Of a stretch of 64,000 bases of DNA, positions 39,797-53,454 are shown piece after piece. A program made the translations under genes and the position numbers. Under the pieces are notes generated by a model. The model saw nothing but the letters and a program-made list of their open reading frames with translations. It was not told the origin of the DNA and ran no database searches. Source of the DNA: Meira nashicola (Eukaryota; Basidiomycota; Exobasidiomycetes; Exobasidiales; Brachybasidiaceae); the NCBI GenBank assembly GCA_001600355.1, contig BCJU01000001.1:3493178-3557177 (forward strand), in the 5' to 3' direction. The stretch's first letter is position 1. Each line of letters starts with the position of its first letter.

Positions 39797-42568
39797 ATGG
39801 ATTGGGAACGTAAAGGAAGACCAAAAGCTTCAATAGCGGCTACACATAGATTACGATCGAATGAACGTGATGAATCGCCTTCACCACAAATTATATCACC
39901 TCCTTTAAGTGATAGCGGAAGAATAACGCCTTCATTACAAACTCCGCCTATTTCAAGAAGTGTTCAATCTTACTATAGTGAACTTGATGAGAAAAGAATG
40001 CATGAAGTATGTTAAAATCTCCGATTGAAAATACAGAGCATAACAAAATTGTTGGGAACGTGTACTGATAATCACCTATTCTCACACTTACAGGCAGATT
40101 CCCTTATTTGGGCACAACAACGAGGAGAAGTAGCAGCAGCAGCAACAGCTAATCTTTCTTCACCTTCGAAGCAAAATGGAAAATCTCAATCTTCTCCTCT
40201 TTCTTCACAAGATTCACAACCACTTCATCCTGATATGGAAGCCGAGATGAGAAGAAACGTTCAACGAAAACAAACACATTTTGTCGAAGCAAGTAGTAGC
40301 GAAGATACATCGTACGACACAAATGCTCAAAGTCATCATCATAACTCTAAAGGATTATCTTTTGCTTCTTCTCCTGCTGATGCTGCTGCTGCTGTTGCTA
40401 AAATGGGAGCAGCTTCTATGACACCTGCAAATGATTCAATAATGCCTTCCCTTCTTCCAAATGCACAAAATGTTGGAGAAGAATTGACGGCTGAAATGAA
40501 AAAGCTTTATTCGGATTTACAAAAGTGTTTAGAGTTACGTGAAAAATATATGGATATCAGCTTACAGGGTAAATGGCAGGACAATCCCAAAAATTGGGAT
40601 GCCGAATATTGTCAAACATGGGCAAGAGAGAATGGCAAAAGTAATCCTGAAATAACAGAAAAGTCCAAAATCAAAGTAGACGGAAGTGCATTAGGGGACG
40701 ATCAAAAGACTCCAAAGCCATGGCGTGTGTATCCTGCTCCTCCTAGACCACATTGGGAGAGATTTGAACCAGCACCTGCTAGCAGCTTTGTCGTTAGACC
40801 TACAAGCGTGAACCCTTTACCACCTGCTATTCCATCTGCTAGTCCAGCAAATGCGAATGAAGCACAAGCTTTATTAGAAGCCACGGGTAGTCAGCCAGGT
40901 GTCTTTAACATGCAATATGTTCGCATTCCCGGTCAACATACCATCAACGGTAGTAATACACAATGGAAGATGGATGATTCTGGTGTGATTCAAGTTTTTG
41001 CATCTGAAGAAGAAGAAGCACAAAAGCCAATGTTCAAGATTCCAACTATTGCAGAATATTTTAAAGATTTGGATTATTTGCTCTCTGTGATTTCAGATGG
41101 ACCGACAAAGTCTTATGCATGGCGAAGATTGAAATACCTAGATGGAAAGTGGAATCTTTACATCCTTTTGAACGAATATCAAGAACTTGCAGATATGAAA
41201 CGAGTCCCACATCGTGATTTCTATAATGTTCGTAAAGTTGATACGCACATTCACCATAGCGCTTCAATGAACCAAAAGCATCTTTTACGTTTCATCAAGG
41301 CAAAGATTAAAAGATACCCAGATGATGTTGTGATCTATCGTGACGGCAAACATTTGACACTTCAACAAGTATTTGAATCTCTCAATTTGACTGCATATGA
41401 TCTCTCGATAGACACTTTGGATATGCACGCCCATCAAGATTCTTTTCATCGATTTGATAAATTCAATTTGAAGTATAATCCGATCGGAGAATCAAGATTA
41501 CGTGAAATCTTTCTCAAGACGGACAATCATATCAAAGGTCGTTATTTAGCAGAAATTACTCGTGAATTGATGAACGATTTGGAACAAAGTAAATATCAAT
41601 TTGCCGAATATCGTATCAGCATCTATGGTCGTAATAAAGAAGAATGGGATAAATTAGCTGCTTGGGTGGTTGATAATAACTTATTCAGTAATAACGTCAG
41701 ATGGTTGATTCAAGTTCCACGTTTGTATGATGTATACAAAGCAAACGGTACCTTGGAAAGCTTCCAACAATTGCTCGAAAACGTTTTCGTACCACTATTT
41801 GAGGTAACGCAAAATCCTCAAAGTCATCCTAAATTACACATCTTCCTTCAAAGGGTTATCGGTTTTGATATGGTAGACGATGAAAGTAAGCCAGAAAGAA
41901 GAATTCATCGTAAATTCCCCGTTCCTCGCCTTTGGACGGTAAACGAAAGTCCTCCATACAATTATTGGATTTACTATATGTACGCTAATATTTCAAGTGT
42001 TAATCGCTGGAGACAAATGCGTGGTTTCAACACTTTTGTCTTTCGTCCTCATGCTGGAGAAGCTGGTGATACGGATCATATGGCCTCTTGTTTCTTAGCA
42101 GCACAATCAATCTCTCATGGTATTTTATTACGCAAAGTTCCCGTATTACAATACCTCTATTATCTCAAACAAGTAGGAATGGCAATGTCACCTTTGAGCA
42201 ATAATGCTTTATTCTTATCTTACGATCGTAATCCATTTCCGGCATTTTTACGTGTGGGCATGAACGTAAGCATCAGTACGGATGATCCACTACAATTTCA
42301 TTTATCCAAAGAACCTTTATTGGAAGAATATAGTGTAGCAACTCAAATTTATAAGCTTCGACCAAGCGATATGTGCGAATTGGCAAGGAATAGTGTTTTA
42401 CAATCAGGTTTCGAAACTGAATTATGTCGTCATTGGTTAGGTCCAAAATATTATTTACGTGGACCAGAAGGAAATGTCGTTGCAAAATCAAACGTGCCCG
42501 ATATTCGTTTACGATTCCGACAAGAGACGTTGAAGGAAGAATTGGATTTAATTTGGAAGCACAAATAA
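39797..42568 (+). CDS. AMD1: AMP deaminase
   Basis: Converts AMP to IMP and ammonia in purine interconversion. Exons 39797-40006 and 40094-42568 join in phase 0, giving 894 aa. The catalytic domain is complete: zinc-site DTHIHHSASMNQKHLLRF at about 452, HAGEAGDTDH at about 722, and STDDPLQFH at about 797, the classic AMP-deaminase signature. The N-terminal 150 residues are Ser/Ala-rich and disordered. Exon 1 starts with a GRPKAS patch that resembles an AT-hook by chance. Its 3' end faces PMS1, 108 bp away. Confidence 0.95.
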
Positions 42569-42676
42569 GTCCACTCCTTTCACCTAAAGAGAATATACAC
42601 AATTTGCTCATATGTTTATGAATAGATTAAACACTGTTGTATAGTACAATAATGATACATAATTATTTAGAATAAA

Positions 42677-45600
42677 CTAGGCAAACTTTGCCCAATCGAT
42701 GGCAGAACCTGATCCGCGATTGGTTGATTTAGAGCTTGCTTTTGAATTAAGATCGTATAGATGACGCATCGTCGGTCGTCCATGAGGACAATTCCATGGT
42801 TGGTCCAACGTACTCAAATGTCTGATCACCATTTCCATCTTGCTGGTTTTCAGGGCCGATCCGATCATGATTGATGATCTGCAGGCCCTTGAAGCCAAAA
42901 CATTTCTCCATTTACTGCATCGAGTTGATAAAGCACGTTGAGAATTTGGTTGTTCATCTGCTAACTTATGCAAAACTTCTTCTAAATCTTCAACGCCAAA
43001 AGTGATACGTTGAGAAATAGGTAAAGCAATTAAACGAATTCTTGAACCAGGCAATGCTTCTTCATCAATTTCGATTTGAAAGCCATGCGCATGTAATGCT
43101 TCTTTATGATCAACAGCCGTCAATTCATCAGAAGGTGAAAGTTGAAGAATTCTTGGAACGATTAATCTTTGCGTTTGCAATTTTGTCGAATTTGTTAATC
43201 GTTCAAAATTATACTTTTCATCTGCTGCATGTTGATCTATGATCATCAAATCATCTTCTCGTCCTTCACGTTTCGTTCTTCGTGCAAGTATAAAACCTAA
43301 ATTAAATTGACCCAAAACTTCCATTTCTTCAAAATCAGTCTTTTCTATAAAACGTGACAAGATTGAATCTACGGTTGCAGAGTCATTTTGTTCGATCGCT
43401 GCATCCTTTAATGCAGTAGAGTTGAGGGGAGACTCTATTTCGCGATAAGAAGGGGATGAAGGTGGCTTCAGAGCTGCAAGCGTGTTAATAATTCCATCCA
43501 AATCAAACGGAATATGCATGAAACCTTTATCGTCCATTCGACCGCTTGCTTGTCTTTCACTTGATGACGTTCGACTTTCGCCAAGATCTGCGTGATCGTT
43601 TTCATTTTCAATTCTATTCTCTTCTTCGGCAACGTCATTGTCGTCGCCATTCATGTATTTGTGTTGAGTATCTTCAGCGTACTGCTCTCTGACTGTCTGA
43701 GCTTCAACACTGGACGGGATAGCAATAGCTGCATTTTCCAACTCGTCGTCATCTTGTGCCTGTGTTTGTTCTTCCATGATATCTACTTCGCTTGAATGAT
43801 GTCCAGCGCTCTCAGGGGAGGCAATAGTTTCTTCTTCTTCGCCTTCGCTATCCCGCATTTCGCCTTCAATAGATTGCTGAACATCCGAATCAATGTTCTC
43901 AGATATATCATCACGTTCCATTGTGTCTTCTATTCCATTTTCTGAAGATAACTCTTCATCCTCTATTTGATCTACAGGCTTAGATTTCCTTTGAGGAGCA
44001 GCAAAGGAACTAATATCAGCTTTGAAATTGAGCAAAGTCTGTCTAGCGGGTTTTGTTTGAGATTGTGTCGACCTTTGGATCGGTGTTAGGATTGATTTCG
44101 GTAAGCCCGCAGATGAGCGTTTGGTCGGCGATGAGGATGAATGAATATTTGAGCGAGAAGAGCGTAAAGGTTGGCTATTAACAATGTCTCTTCCTGAAGA
44201 TGTTTCGAAATCATTTGACCGTGAGTCAGAAAGAGCACTGGAGGGAGGGGGATGCTCATCTTCTAATTCTCCGTCCCTTCTTGCTCGCTTTGGTGTGACA
44301 TTCGAATCCTCAACAGTACCTTCCACAGTGTTACTAGAAGAGGAGCTACGTCTTCGCCTTCCGTTTGCAAAAGTAGCAACATTTACTGTTGACCATGTAG
44401 CGCTTTCGCTTGGCTCATCGGAATCGTGGCGGTCTTTCTCCTTTGTTTTAGGATAAACCTCAGTCTTTTGATTTTGGCCTGTATGATCATTGACACGCAT
44501 AATTGATTGATATGGATTAAAAGCTTCTTCCAGTTCAACTTTCAGTCGTTCGAGTATTTCAGCTTCTCTATGCAGAAATAATGTCCTCTTATCCGGACTA
44601 ACATTAACATCGTATTGGTCACCTTGTACTTCAAAATTTGCGATGACCATAGGATATTGCTGAATGTTAAATTGTCTATACACTTCATTAAATGCACGAA
44701 CAATTTTTGGGGAATCCCATGGACGACCGTTCACGTACAAGAAACAGCGATCCGATGAAGTTCTTCCACATCCTAAACTAGGCCGAGATACCAAACCAGA
44801 TATACGCAGAATAGACTGCTCTGAGCCAATACCTTCCACTTCATCTTCGTCTTCGTCATATGCCATTTGCTTCCTCGATGAGATTGCAGGTCGTCGTTTT
44901 ATGGAAGATAGAGAAAGTTGAAGATCTAAAGGTACTAGATCTGGAGCAATTTTTGGTCCAAATACGGCAGCGACGTTTGATGAAAGGTGAGTAGCAGATG
45001 AAGAAGCTGGTATGGTCATTATTGTATTCTTTTTGCCCTTGACAGTATTACTGACAATCCAACGAACGCCTGAAGAAATGATAGCGTACGCTTGCAACAA
45101 GGCTTGTGCTTTGGCAAATTCACGTTTGACGTTTTTCACCAATTCTTTCCTTCTTACTGGCAGGGTATAAAAGAGATCGGAAACGCTCACTGTGGTGCCA
45201 CGCTTACGAGCCACCTTTCTATCGCGCGATTGAATCGTTCCATCTCTATTCATATCCAGAATTGTACCGACAGGATCTTCTGATTGTGTGGCTGTGATAA
45301 ATTGCACCTTTGCCAGTTCACACAACGAACTCAAAGCTTCGCCTCTGAATCCAAATGTTGTCACACGTATCAAATCAGCAAAATCTTGTAATTTGGAAGT
45401 ATGATGTTTTAACGCCAATGAATCATAATTTGAAGACTCGATTCCTGAACCATTATCTATTACTTCGATTAAATCTGCTCCGTATTCTTTGAAACGAACT
45501 TCGATCGTAGTTGCAGTTGCGTCTAAAGCATTCTCTATCAATTCTTTAACGGCAGATTGAATGTCCAATACTACCTGTCCGCTTGTGATTCTATGTACAT

Positions 45601-45679
45601 CGCCTTTCTTGATTGCACGAATGGATGATGGTGGTGAAGATGGGTGGGCACCTCCACCTTCTTCGTCGATCATGCTCAT
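42677..45679 (-). CDS. PMS1: MutL-type mismatch repair protein Pms1
   Basis: Endonuclease subunit of MutL-alpha with Mlh1, which nicks the new strand in mismatch repair. The 1000-aa single-exon product has the GHKL ATPase at the N-terminus (ELIENALDA, DNGSGI, TFGFRGEALSSL), then a long acidic disordered linker, then the C-terminal dimerisation/endonuclease domain. The metal-binding endonuclease motif DQHAADEKYNFE is at about 813, and ACRSSIMIG and CPHGRPT close the active site at about 963. This corresponds to yeast Pms1 and human PMS2. An AAACGCGCC stretch near 45841 upstream resembles an MBF/E2F-type site. Confidence 0.96.
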   Translation of the reverse strand: MSMIDEEGGGAHPSSPPSSIRAIKKGDVHRITSGQVVLDIQSAVKELIENALDATATTIEVRFKEYGADLIEVIDNGSGIESSNYDSLALKHHTSKLQDFADLIRVTTFGFRGEALSSLCELAKVQFITATQSEDPVGTILDMNRDGTIQSRDRKVARKRGTTVSVSDLFYTLPVRRKELVKNVKREFAKAQALLQAYAIISSGVRWIVSNTVKGKKNTIMTIPASSSATHLSSNVAAVFGPKIAPDLVPLDLQLSLSSIKRRPAISSRKQMAYDEDEDEVEGIGSEQSILRISGLVSRPSLGCGRTSSDRCFLYVNGRPWDSPKIVRAFNEVYRQFNIQQYPMVIANFEVQGDQYDVNVSPDKRTLFLHREAEILERLKVELEEAFNPYQSIMRVNDHTGQNQKTEVYPKTKEKDRHDSDEPSESATWSTVNVATFANGRRRRSSSSSNTVEGTVEDSNVTPKRARRDGELEDEHPPPSSALSDSRSNDFETSSGRDIVNSQPLRSSRSNIHSSSSPTKRSSAGLPKSILTPIQRSTQSQTKPARQTLLNFKADISSFAAPQRKSKPVDQIEDEELSSENGIEDTMERDDISENIDSDVQQSIEGEMRDSEGEEEETIASPESAGHHSSEVDIMEEQTQAQDDDELENAAIAIPSSVEAQTVREQYAEDTQHKYMNGDDNDVAEEENRIENENDHADLGESRTSSSERQASGRMDDKGFMHIPFDLDGIINTLAALKPPSSPSYREIESPLNSTALKDAAIEQNDSATVDSILSRFIEKTDFEEMEVLGQFNLGFILARRTKREGREDDLMIIDQHAADEKYNFERLTNSTKLQTQRLIVPRILQLSPSDELTAVDHKEALHAHGFQIEIDEEALPGSRIRLIALPISQRITFGVEDLEEVLHKLADEQPNSQRALSTRCSKWRNVLASRACRSSIMIGSALKTSKMEMVIRHLSTLDQPWNCPHGRPTMRHLYDLNSKASSKSTNRGSGSAIDWAKFA

Positions 45680-46044
45680 AAATGTACTTCAGTGTAGCAT
45701 TATATCTGATGATTTTTGCGACCACCAATGCAAGATAAATAAATAAATAATAAAAAAGTGATGATGTGAGAAAGGAGAAAGTTGTAAGAAGTAGGTATTG
45801 TTACAGTTAGTCTAGGTGTATATGCAGAAAGTGTTGTTCTAAAACGCGCCAATTTATCCCTCGAGCGCGTTGTGCAAAAGCGCGAGCGTTCGCTTTTAGT
45901 GTTGCTCTAAGCTTTTACACACATTTAAGCTTTTTCCGGAAAGTCGGAGATAAGACGGGTCATGCATTTATTCTTAGGTTGCTTGGCAACTTCAATGACA
46001 GGCAAGCATTCATTCTTGACAACCAACAGAGTTTGATTCATGAC
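45680..46044. other. divergent promoter region PMS1 / lipid kinase gene
   Basis: About 365 bp between divergent genes. It includes GC-rich words AAACGCGCC (about 45841) and GAGCGCGTTG (about 45862), plausible cell-cycle-type sites for PMS1. Confidence 0.45.
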
Positions 46045-47358
46045 ATGATGAGTGCAGAAGATACGATCTTTCACATAATCATCAATCCTGCTAGCGGAGC
46101 AAAAAAGACGGAAGAGATTTACAAAGCACAAGTATTGCCGTTCATCAAGCAAAGCTCACCTGAAGCTCAGATTCATGAACACAAGACTGAAAAGGAAGGG
46201 CATGCAACGGAAATAATACGTGAGATCTTAAAAGGCAATAAAGATGATCAACTACTTAATTTGATCTTGTTAGGAGGTGATGGTACTACACACGAAGTTG
46301 TCAATGGACTCATTCGTCAAGAAGGAGAAATACAAGCCCAACCAGCTCGTCTTGCAATCGTACCTACAGGCACAGCCAATGCACTTTATGCATCTTTATA
46401 TGCTAAAAAGTATGGAGAATCATTTCAAGATGACAAACTTCGCAGTGTTAAAGCTTTGCTTGATGGAAACGAATCAGAGACCTACCCTTTAGCTTTATCT
46501 CTTGTTCATATCAAATCGAAAGATCAACAAAATAAAAACTTGGTCGCTCATCTTATCACCTCACATGCTTTACACGCCTCAATACTTGCTGATTCAGAAT
46601 CATTACGTGATGAATATCCTGGCATTGAGAGATTCAAAGTAGCTTTTGGCATGAATATGTCTATTTGGGTTCCTGCTTCTATCGAATTGAAACCATTAGC
46701 GAATGGTAAAATTCAAAGATACGATCCCGTAAGCGGAAAATTTGCAACTATTGATAACAATGAAGGAAGCATAGAAGATACCATTCTTTATTTTGCTGCT
46801 GTAACAACGGATCGATTAGAGCCCGCTTTTGTTCCTGCGCCATTCTCTGGTCCAGTTTTTGACGATGCACAATTAAGCAGACCGAGTGATGCTGTTGACA
46901 TTGTTTTGTATAGACCATTACGATCGCCTAAATTTTCAAAATTGAAAAACGTCGGGCAAGATTTCTGGCAAAGTTCACAAAGTAAAGAAAAACGAGAAGA
47001 AGTTGGCAAGACAAATTTATTAAAAATTTCAGCTTTAATGTACCAAGAAGGTAAACATGTTGAATTGACATACAAAGAAGAGGATAGCGAACAAGACGAA
47101 CTCGAAGAAAAAGGAAAAGGCCCAGTTGTGATTGAATATTATAGATGCGGAGGATATACATGGAAACCTGTGAGTTGCATCTCTGGCTATTTACACAATT
47201 ATACCAGCAGACTAACCTAAACTCATTTTAAATGAAAACAGAAAGATGCGACCGCTCGCCGAACATGCATAGATGGCACAGTGATCGAATCCGATCAAAC
47301 AGAACTTAGAATTTTGAGCAAAGAAGAAGGTGCTGGTCAGATTGTAATTTGTAGATAG
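46045..47358 (+). CDS. DAGK-catalytic-domain lipid kinase
   Basis: Lipid kinase of the diacylglycerol/sphingosine kinase superfamily; the substrate is not clear. Exons 46045-47169 and 47242-47358 join in phase 0 across a 72-nt GTGAGT...CAG intron, giving 413 aa. The second exon supplies ARRTCIDGTVIES and the closing LRILSKEEG...VIC, which completes the usual C-terminal strand layout; without it the protein ends in unrelated sequence. Signature motifs near the N-terminus: HIIINPASG, ILLGGDGTTHEVVNG (about 78) and IVPTGTANALYASL. Start at 46045 (MMSAEDT) because upstream in-frame codons lack an ATG. No membrane segment is evident. Confidence 0.8.
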
Positions 47359-47615
47359 TCAGGCCCGGCCCTAAAACTTAAGTTAATCCCGAGTACATTT
47401 CATTAAACGCGATTGTACGGCTATTGAGTTGGATTGCGTGCTTGAATGAGAAAAATAGCGCAGGCCCTACGCTAGCGATACAGAAATGTGGAGAAAAAAG
47501 TGTCTGATAAGGTGCTTGTGCTTGGTGCTCAGAATAATGTCGGATTTAACTTTGTCAGATTCAACTTTTCCTTCCAACACCAACATCACCTCATCAAAGG
47601 ATTTGTATATCAGCC

Positions 47616-48863
47616 ATGGCACCTGTTGCTATCGACTCTCAATCATCTGCAAAAGGTGTTACACCTCAACCCAAATTTAACAAAGCGGAAGGTGCTGCTC
47701 CTGCACCTTCCGCATTTACTCTCGATTTCGGTCAATGGACCGGATCTAACGCGACGGAGTCATCAAAGAACGCATTTATTCAACAATTACGTGAAGCAAG
47801 TGCAGGCTTAGGATTCTTTTATCTTTTAAATACACCATTAGATCAAGGTGATTTACGTAAACGAATCTTTGATTTAAATGAAGCCTTTTTCGCTTTACCT
47901 TTGCATGTTCGACAACAAATTTCAATCGTAAATAGTCCTCATTTTAGAGGATTTTCAAAATTTGGAGATGAACGTACACAAAATATGGTTGATCATCGTG
48001 ATCAGATAGATTATGGTTTGGAATATGTAAAAGGCGTAGAGGATAAAGAAATTTTACAAAAATTTCCTTTCTTACACCTTCTCGGACCTAATCAATTCTT
48101 GCCTGATGATATTCTACCTGGACACCGTGAATTGGTTTTACGCTGGCTGGATATTTGTCAAGACATCTCCCTTTCTCTTACAGAGGCACTAGAAGTCGCT
48201 TTAGGTGCACCTAAAGATTCATTAGTACAATTCTTAACAGGGCAATCCAACGATCAAAATTCTTCTACAGCTCATAGATATGCTAGAATGAAAACTATTC
48301 GTTATCCTCGTGCGGCAAGTATTGATGGCATTCAACGCTTGCAAGGCAGTACTCAAGGTGTTGGAGCACATAAAGATGGCGGTTGGATAACAATTTTGGC
48401 CACAAGTCCACATCGAGGACTGCAAGTTCAATCCTACAATGGCGATTGGATAGACGTTGACCACCATCCTCACGGAATGGTAGTAAATTTCGGCCAACAA
48501 ATTGAACGTGTAAGCAGAGGCGCAATCACTGCTGCCGCACATAGGGTTTTATCTCATACTGAAGATTCACAGCTTTCGGCAAATTTGCCAAGTGGCGATC
48601 GTTATTCGGTTGCATACTTTAGTACGCCTGCTTTAAATGTCGTCGTAAGATCTCTGCCTTCTGATTCATTTTCACCAGAAATTCTTTCTATTTGGCAAAA
48701 AGCACAAGAAGAAAGAAAGAAAGCAGGCTTGGATACTGTCGTAACAGATATTCCAAAAGGTGATTTATGGGGACAAGAAGATGACGTGTTTGGTTTTCAA
48801 GCTTGGAAAGGTATTGTTCGAAGTCATCCAAATGTGGTTGAAAGATATAATTATACAGCTTAA
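47616..48863 (+). CDS. 2-oxoglutarate/Fe(II) dioxygenase, isopenicillin N synthase-like
   Basis: Non-heme iron oxygenase of 415 aa, single exon. It has the DIOX_N-type N-terminal region (FTLDFGQWTG) and the double-stranded beta-helix core with His252, Asp254 (GAHKDGGWITILA) and His309 (AAAHRV) as the iron triad. The Arg near 329 (RYSVAYF) would bind 2-oxoglutarate. The family includes isopenicillin N synthase, ACC oxidase and many fungal oxygenases, so the substrate cannot be named. There is no biosynthetic cluster around it, which argues against a dedicated secondary-metabolite role. It is convergent with the JmjC gene, 87 bp apart. Confidence 0.88.
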   Translation: MAPVAIDSQSSAKGVTPQPKFNKAEGAAPAPSAFTLDFGQWTGSNATESSKNAFIQQLREASAGLGFFYLLNTPLDQGDLRKRIFDLNEAFFALPLHVRQQISIVNSPHFRGFSKFGDERTQNMVDHRDQIDYGLEYVKGVEDKEILQKFPFLHLLGPNQFLPDDILPGHRELVLRWLDICQDISLSLTEALEVALGAPKDSLVQFLTGQSNDQNSSTAHRYARMKTIRYPRAASIDGIQRLQGSTQGVGAHKDGGWITILATSPHRGLQVQSYNGDWIDVDHHPHGMVVNFGQQIERVSRGAITAAAHRVLSHTEDSQLSANLPSGDRYSVAYFSTPALNVVVRSLPSDSFSPEILSIWQKAQEERKKAGLDTVVTDIPKGDLWGQEDDVFGFQAWKGIVRSHPNVVERYNYTA

Positions 48864-48950
48864 ATGAGCTAAGTGGCTCTTGTACTATATTACACTTGTA
48901 TACATATTTATTATGATGGATTTCAATTAATTTTGATATTAAGAACGACA

Positions 48951-51856
48951 TCATTCATCACTGCGAGGTTTCTTTGTGGCGGGAAGGACAGTGATATCTT
49001 CCTCACTTTCAGCTTTACGCTTCCCGCTCACGATCTCATCCCTTTCAGCTTTCTTTGATGATTTCTTTCGTATTTCATCAACTCTTCTGTTCACTTCCCT
49101 TCGAATCTCGTCCCATACTTCTTTATCCAGGTAGGGATTTTGAGCAGATGGAGCATTTTCATCAATATCGCCGCTACCTGAAGAGCGTGCTTTTGTTTGC
49201 ATTCTTGCTTCTTTGCCCACTTTTGGTGTTCCATCAAGATTCAAAGCATTAAGCTTTCGCTTCGATAGATTTTCTCTGCTCTCCACAGCAGTTGGGGGAT
49301 GGAACCAATAATTGAGAGCCATATGAACATTATTGCCATTCTTCTCTTTCGGATCGCAATATGACGTCACTTCATGATACCAACTTGCGGGCAAATAAAG
49401 CATTTGACCAGGCCTTAGATGGATTTCCCAAGGTTCTGGGCAATTTTCGCGTGGTACAAGTGTTGGACCACCTGGAATACGTGGTGGATCATCTGGTATT
49501 CCTTCATCCTTTTTCGAAGGATCGTTTGGCACATCAAAAAACCAATGTAATGCTTGTGGGTCAATACGACTGAAGCTTGACGGTTCCTCATTCTTCTCCG
49601 TTGAAGTAGGTGGAGGTAAGGCGTTTATGCCATTTCTTTCTGCACTGTTTTGATCCATTGCAGCAAGCTGATTAAGCAAAGACTCGCCATCTTCTGCATC
49701 CTCAGGCCAGGTGTCATCATCGTCCTCCTCTTCGTCTTCATCGTCTTCCTGATTGGCAAGTTTTGCGAATAGCGCATCGTCTTCAGAGTCATCTTCTCCT
49801 TCATCGATAAGAGCACCTTCAGAAGATTCTTCATTTGATGATTGTTCATCTTCTTCGACGACTTCATCGCCTTTTGATGACTCACTGTTAGTCTCTTCTA
49901 GTTGAGCAAATGGGAGCTTACTAATTTCTTCATCATTTTCGTCGTCGTCGTCCTCCACATATTCTTCATCATCACTTTCTCCCTCGTCGTCTTCGCTGTT
50001 GATCTCATTATCTGAATTTCCTGACAAGACTCTGCTCAAAACAGGAGCATCTCCCACTATCGCTTCCCTATCATCATCTCTGGCCCATTCTCCTGCATCT
50101 GGCGGTACCATTGGCAAAATGAAAATTTCTTCTTGGCCCAATTGTCCGTCATCCTCCATTGCAGCCATGATAAATTCATCCGAATCGCTCATATCCCCGC
50201 TCATATCACTGTCATACCTTCCATCCGGATCACGCAAAGATCCACGAAGGCCGCCAGGAAGACCGCCCGGAGGAATATGCAGAAAGCTTCCTGACCTCCT
50301 CCTCCTCTTTCGTGGATGCTGTGATGGAGAATGTCTTTGACCATCTTGCGTATCATCAATTGATCCTTCAGATTCTTCAAATGAATCGTCATCATTCTCT
50401 TCTTTCATAGGCATATACGAAAGCAAAGCTTTGAAAACGTCAAAATTCTCGCCAAATTCTTTTTGCAGTGCTTGACCTTGACGAAAAACAGTTTTGCTAT
50501 CATCACTTAAATCTTCGCTTCCATCAGCAAAGCTATCACTTCGATCTGTCAAGAAATCACTTTCAATCTCATCAGAAAGGTCAGATGAATTTGCTGAGAC
50601 AGCATTACCATTCGCCTCAACAGCTTGTTCATTGTCCATTCTTATGATTAATTCTTGCATTTCGGCCTCTCGCAGAAGTATGAGAGCAACTTCTTGATCT
50701 CTCGTTTGTTTTGCTTTGCCTTTTCGTAGTGCTCTTTTGACGTTTTCTTCACCCGCTTGTAAGGCTGCTGCTTCATCTGCTTCTAGCAAAACCCTTTTAC
50801 GGGCACGAAGTCGCCATAAAGCAGCTTCATGAGCCGTTAATCCATCTGCACGTAAAGGAAGTTCATCCATGATGTCGTATTCGATCAATCCGTTTGCATG
50901 TACGCGAAATACGTCTCCGGTAGGTTCTAACCAACGATGGCATATAGGCGGCCAAATCAAGAATCTTTTACAACCTGATAATACCATATAAAGATTATCA
51001 TGAAAATCATGATGCAAACCACTACTTTTGCCCGAAGTTCCATTACCGAGCCAAAGATTGCATTGTTGTAAAACCAATCCTCCTAATAGATCTGGAGTAG
51101 GAAGAGGGAACAAATGCGCCAAAGCGTCCGTCGGTGGAGGTAAAGAGAAATCGAGATCGGGTATTGGAAGAATTTCTTCATCATCTTCTGTGATCCTTGG
51201 AGAATTGGAATCTGATTGCTTTTGGCTTGTGCTGGTAGGTGGAGAGGTTGTGGTGGAGGATGCAACTGTTCCATTTTTTGACAAAAGAGGAAAGAGATTA
51301 TGAGATTCATCTTGTTCACTTGAATCACTTGCAGCTGAATCGCTAATTTCTTCTCTTTCTTCTTCTTCGACTATATATTGCGTTGTCATATACCACTTTC
51401 CAGCCTGATTTTCATCTTGAAGTATATCCAAGAATTGACTTAGAGTAACTGTTCTTCTTTGAGCGCCCGTTCCAAATCGATCATTTATCGGATCAACGGG
51501 TTCAATTTTCACTTGTGTTGATCCGGCAATCGATCTGAGATAATCTAAATCTTTCCATCTCTTGCCGTCGAAACCGTTATCGTTTATCAAACCATTAATC
51601 ACGACAGGACACCTTCTAGTGATATACTCTTTCCAAAAGAAGTCGGCGTCAAGCATAAAGAGATCCTCGTACATGATTTCAGAATTGTGAAAAGGTATAA
51701 AACCTGTTCATATGAAAATTGTATGATACATGTTAGTAGGTATTCACAATGCCAATCATCATCTCCTAATCACTTACCTCTATATTCTTCCGTCACATTT
51801 GATCGTACGGGCACCCTTGATTGTCGTATTATCGGTCTCTTTTGAGGTTCATCATC
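48951..51856 (-). CDS. JmjC/cupin-8 domain protein with long acidic insert
   Basis: Putative 2-oxoglutarate/Fe(II) hydroxylase or demethylase of 943 aa. Minus-strand exons 51856-51778 and 51703-48951 join in phase 1 across a 74-nt GTAAGT...CAG intron; the start at 51856 is the ATG that keeps the frame open. The N-terminal motif FFWKEYITRRCPVVING is typical of cupin-8 proteins. The iron motif HHDFHDNLYMVLSGCKRFLIWPP is at about 257. The domain is completed only at the C-terminus (LRPGQMLYLPASWYHEV, about 790, then HMALNYWFHPP, about 817). About 500 residues of Asp/Glu-rich low-complexity sequence are inserted between the two halves. A basic bipartite stretch near the C-terminus suggests nuclear location. 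The overall pattern is closest to JMJD7-type proteins. Confidence 0.85.
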
Positions 51857-52200
51857 TTGCCTTTCTTTTCCGTGCTTTGTCATGGCTACTTTTATCCATA
51901 CAAACAAAGCTTAGAAGATGTTTGATGAGAAGGAGTGATAAAAGGTTTTTCAATCAACTGAGCTTTAGTATTATGCGTGTATAACAAAAATAATACACGC
52001 GAGAAACTTTTTTTTAGGGCTAGGAATTTTATTGACTAAAAAAACGCACAAGCCATCTACCTCCTCTTTTCTGATTTGATCTTCGATAGACAGGAGTACT
52101 TTCTAAATGATGAGAGGATAAACATAATAATCAAATTAAGAAATACACATCGATGATCAAAGGAATCATTATTGAGAGAAACATTCTATCACGATTTCAC
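51857..52200. other. intergenic region between JmjC and NMO genes
   Basis: About 345 bp with no gene; promoter of the JmjC gene and 3' flank of the nitronate monooxygenase gene. Confidence 0.5.
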
Positions 52201-53454
<1,254 letters not shown>

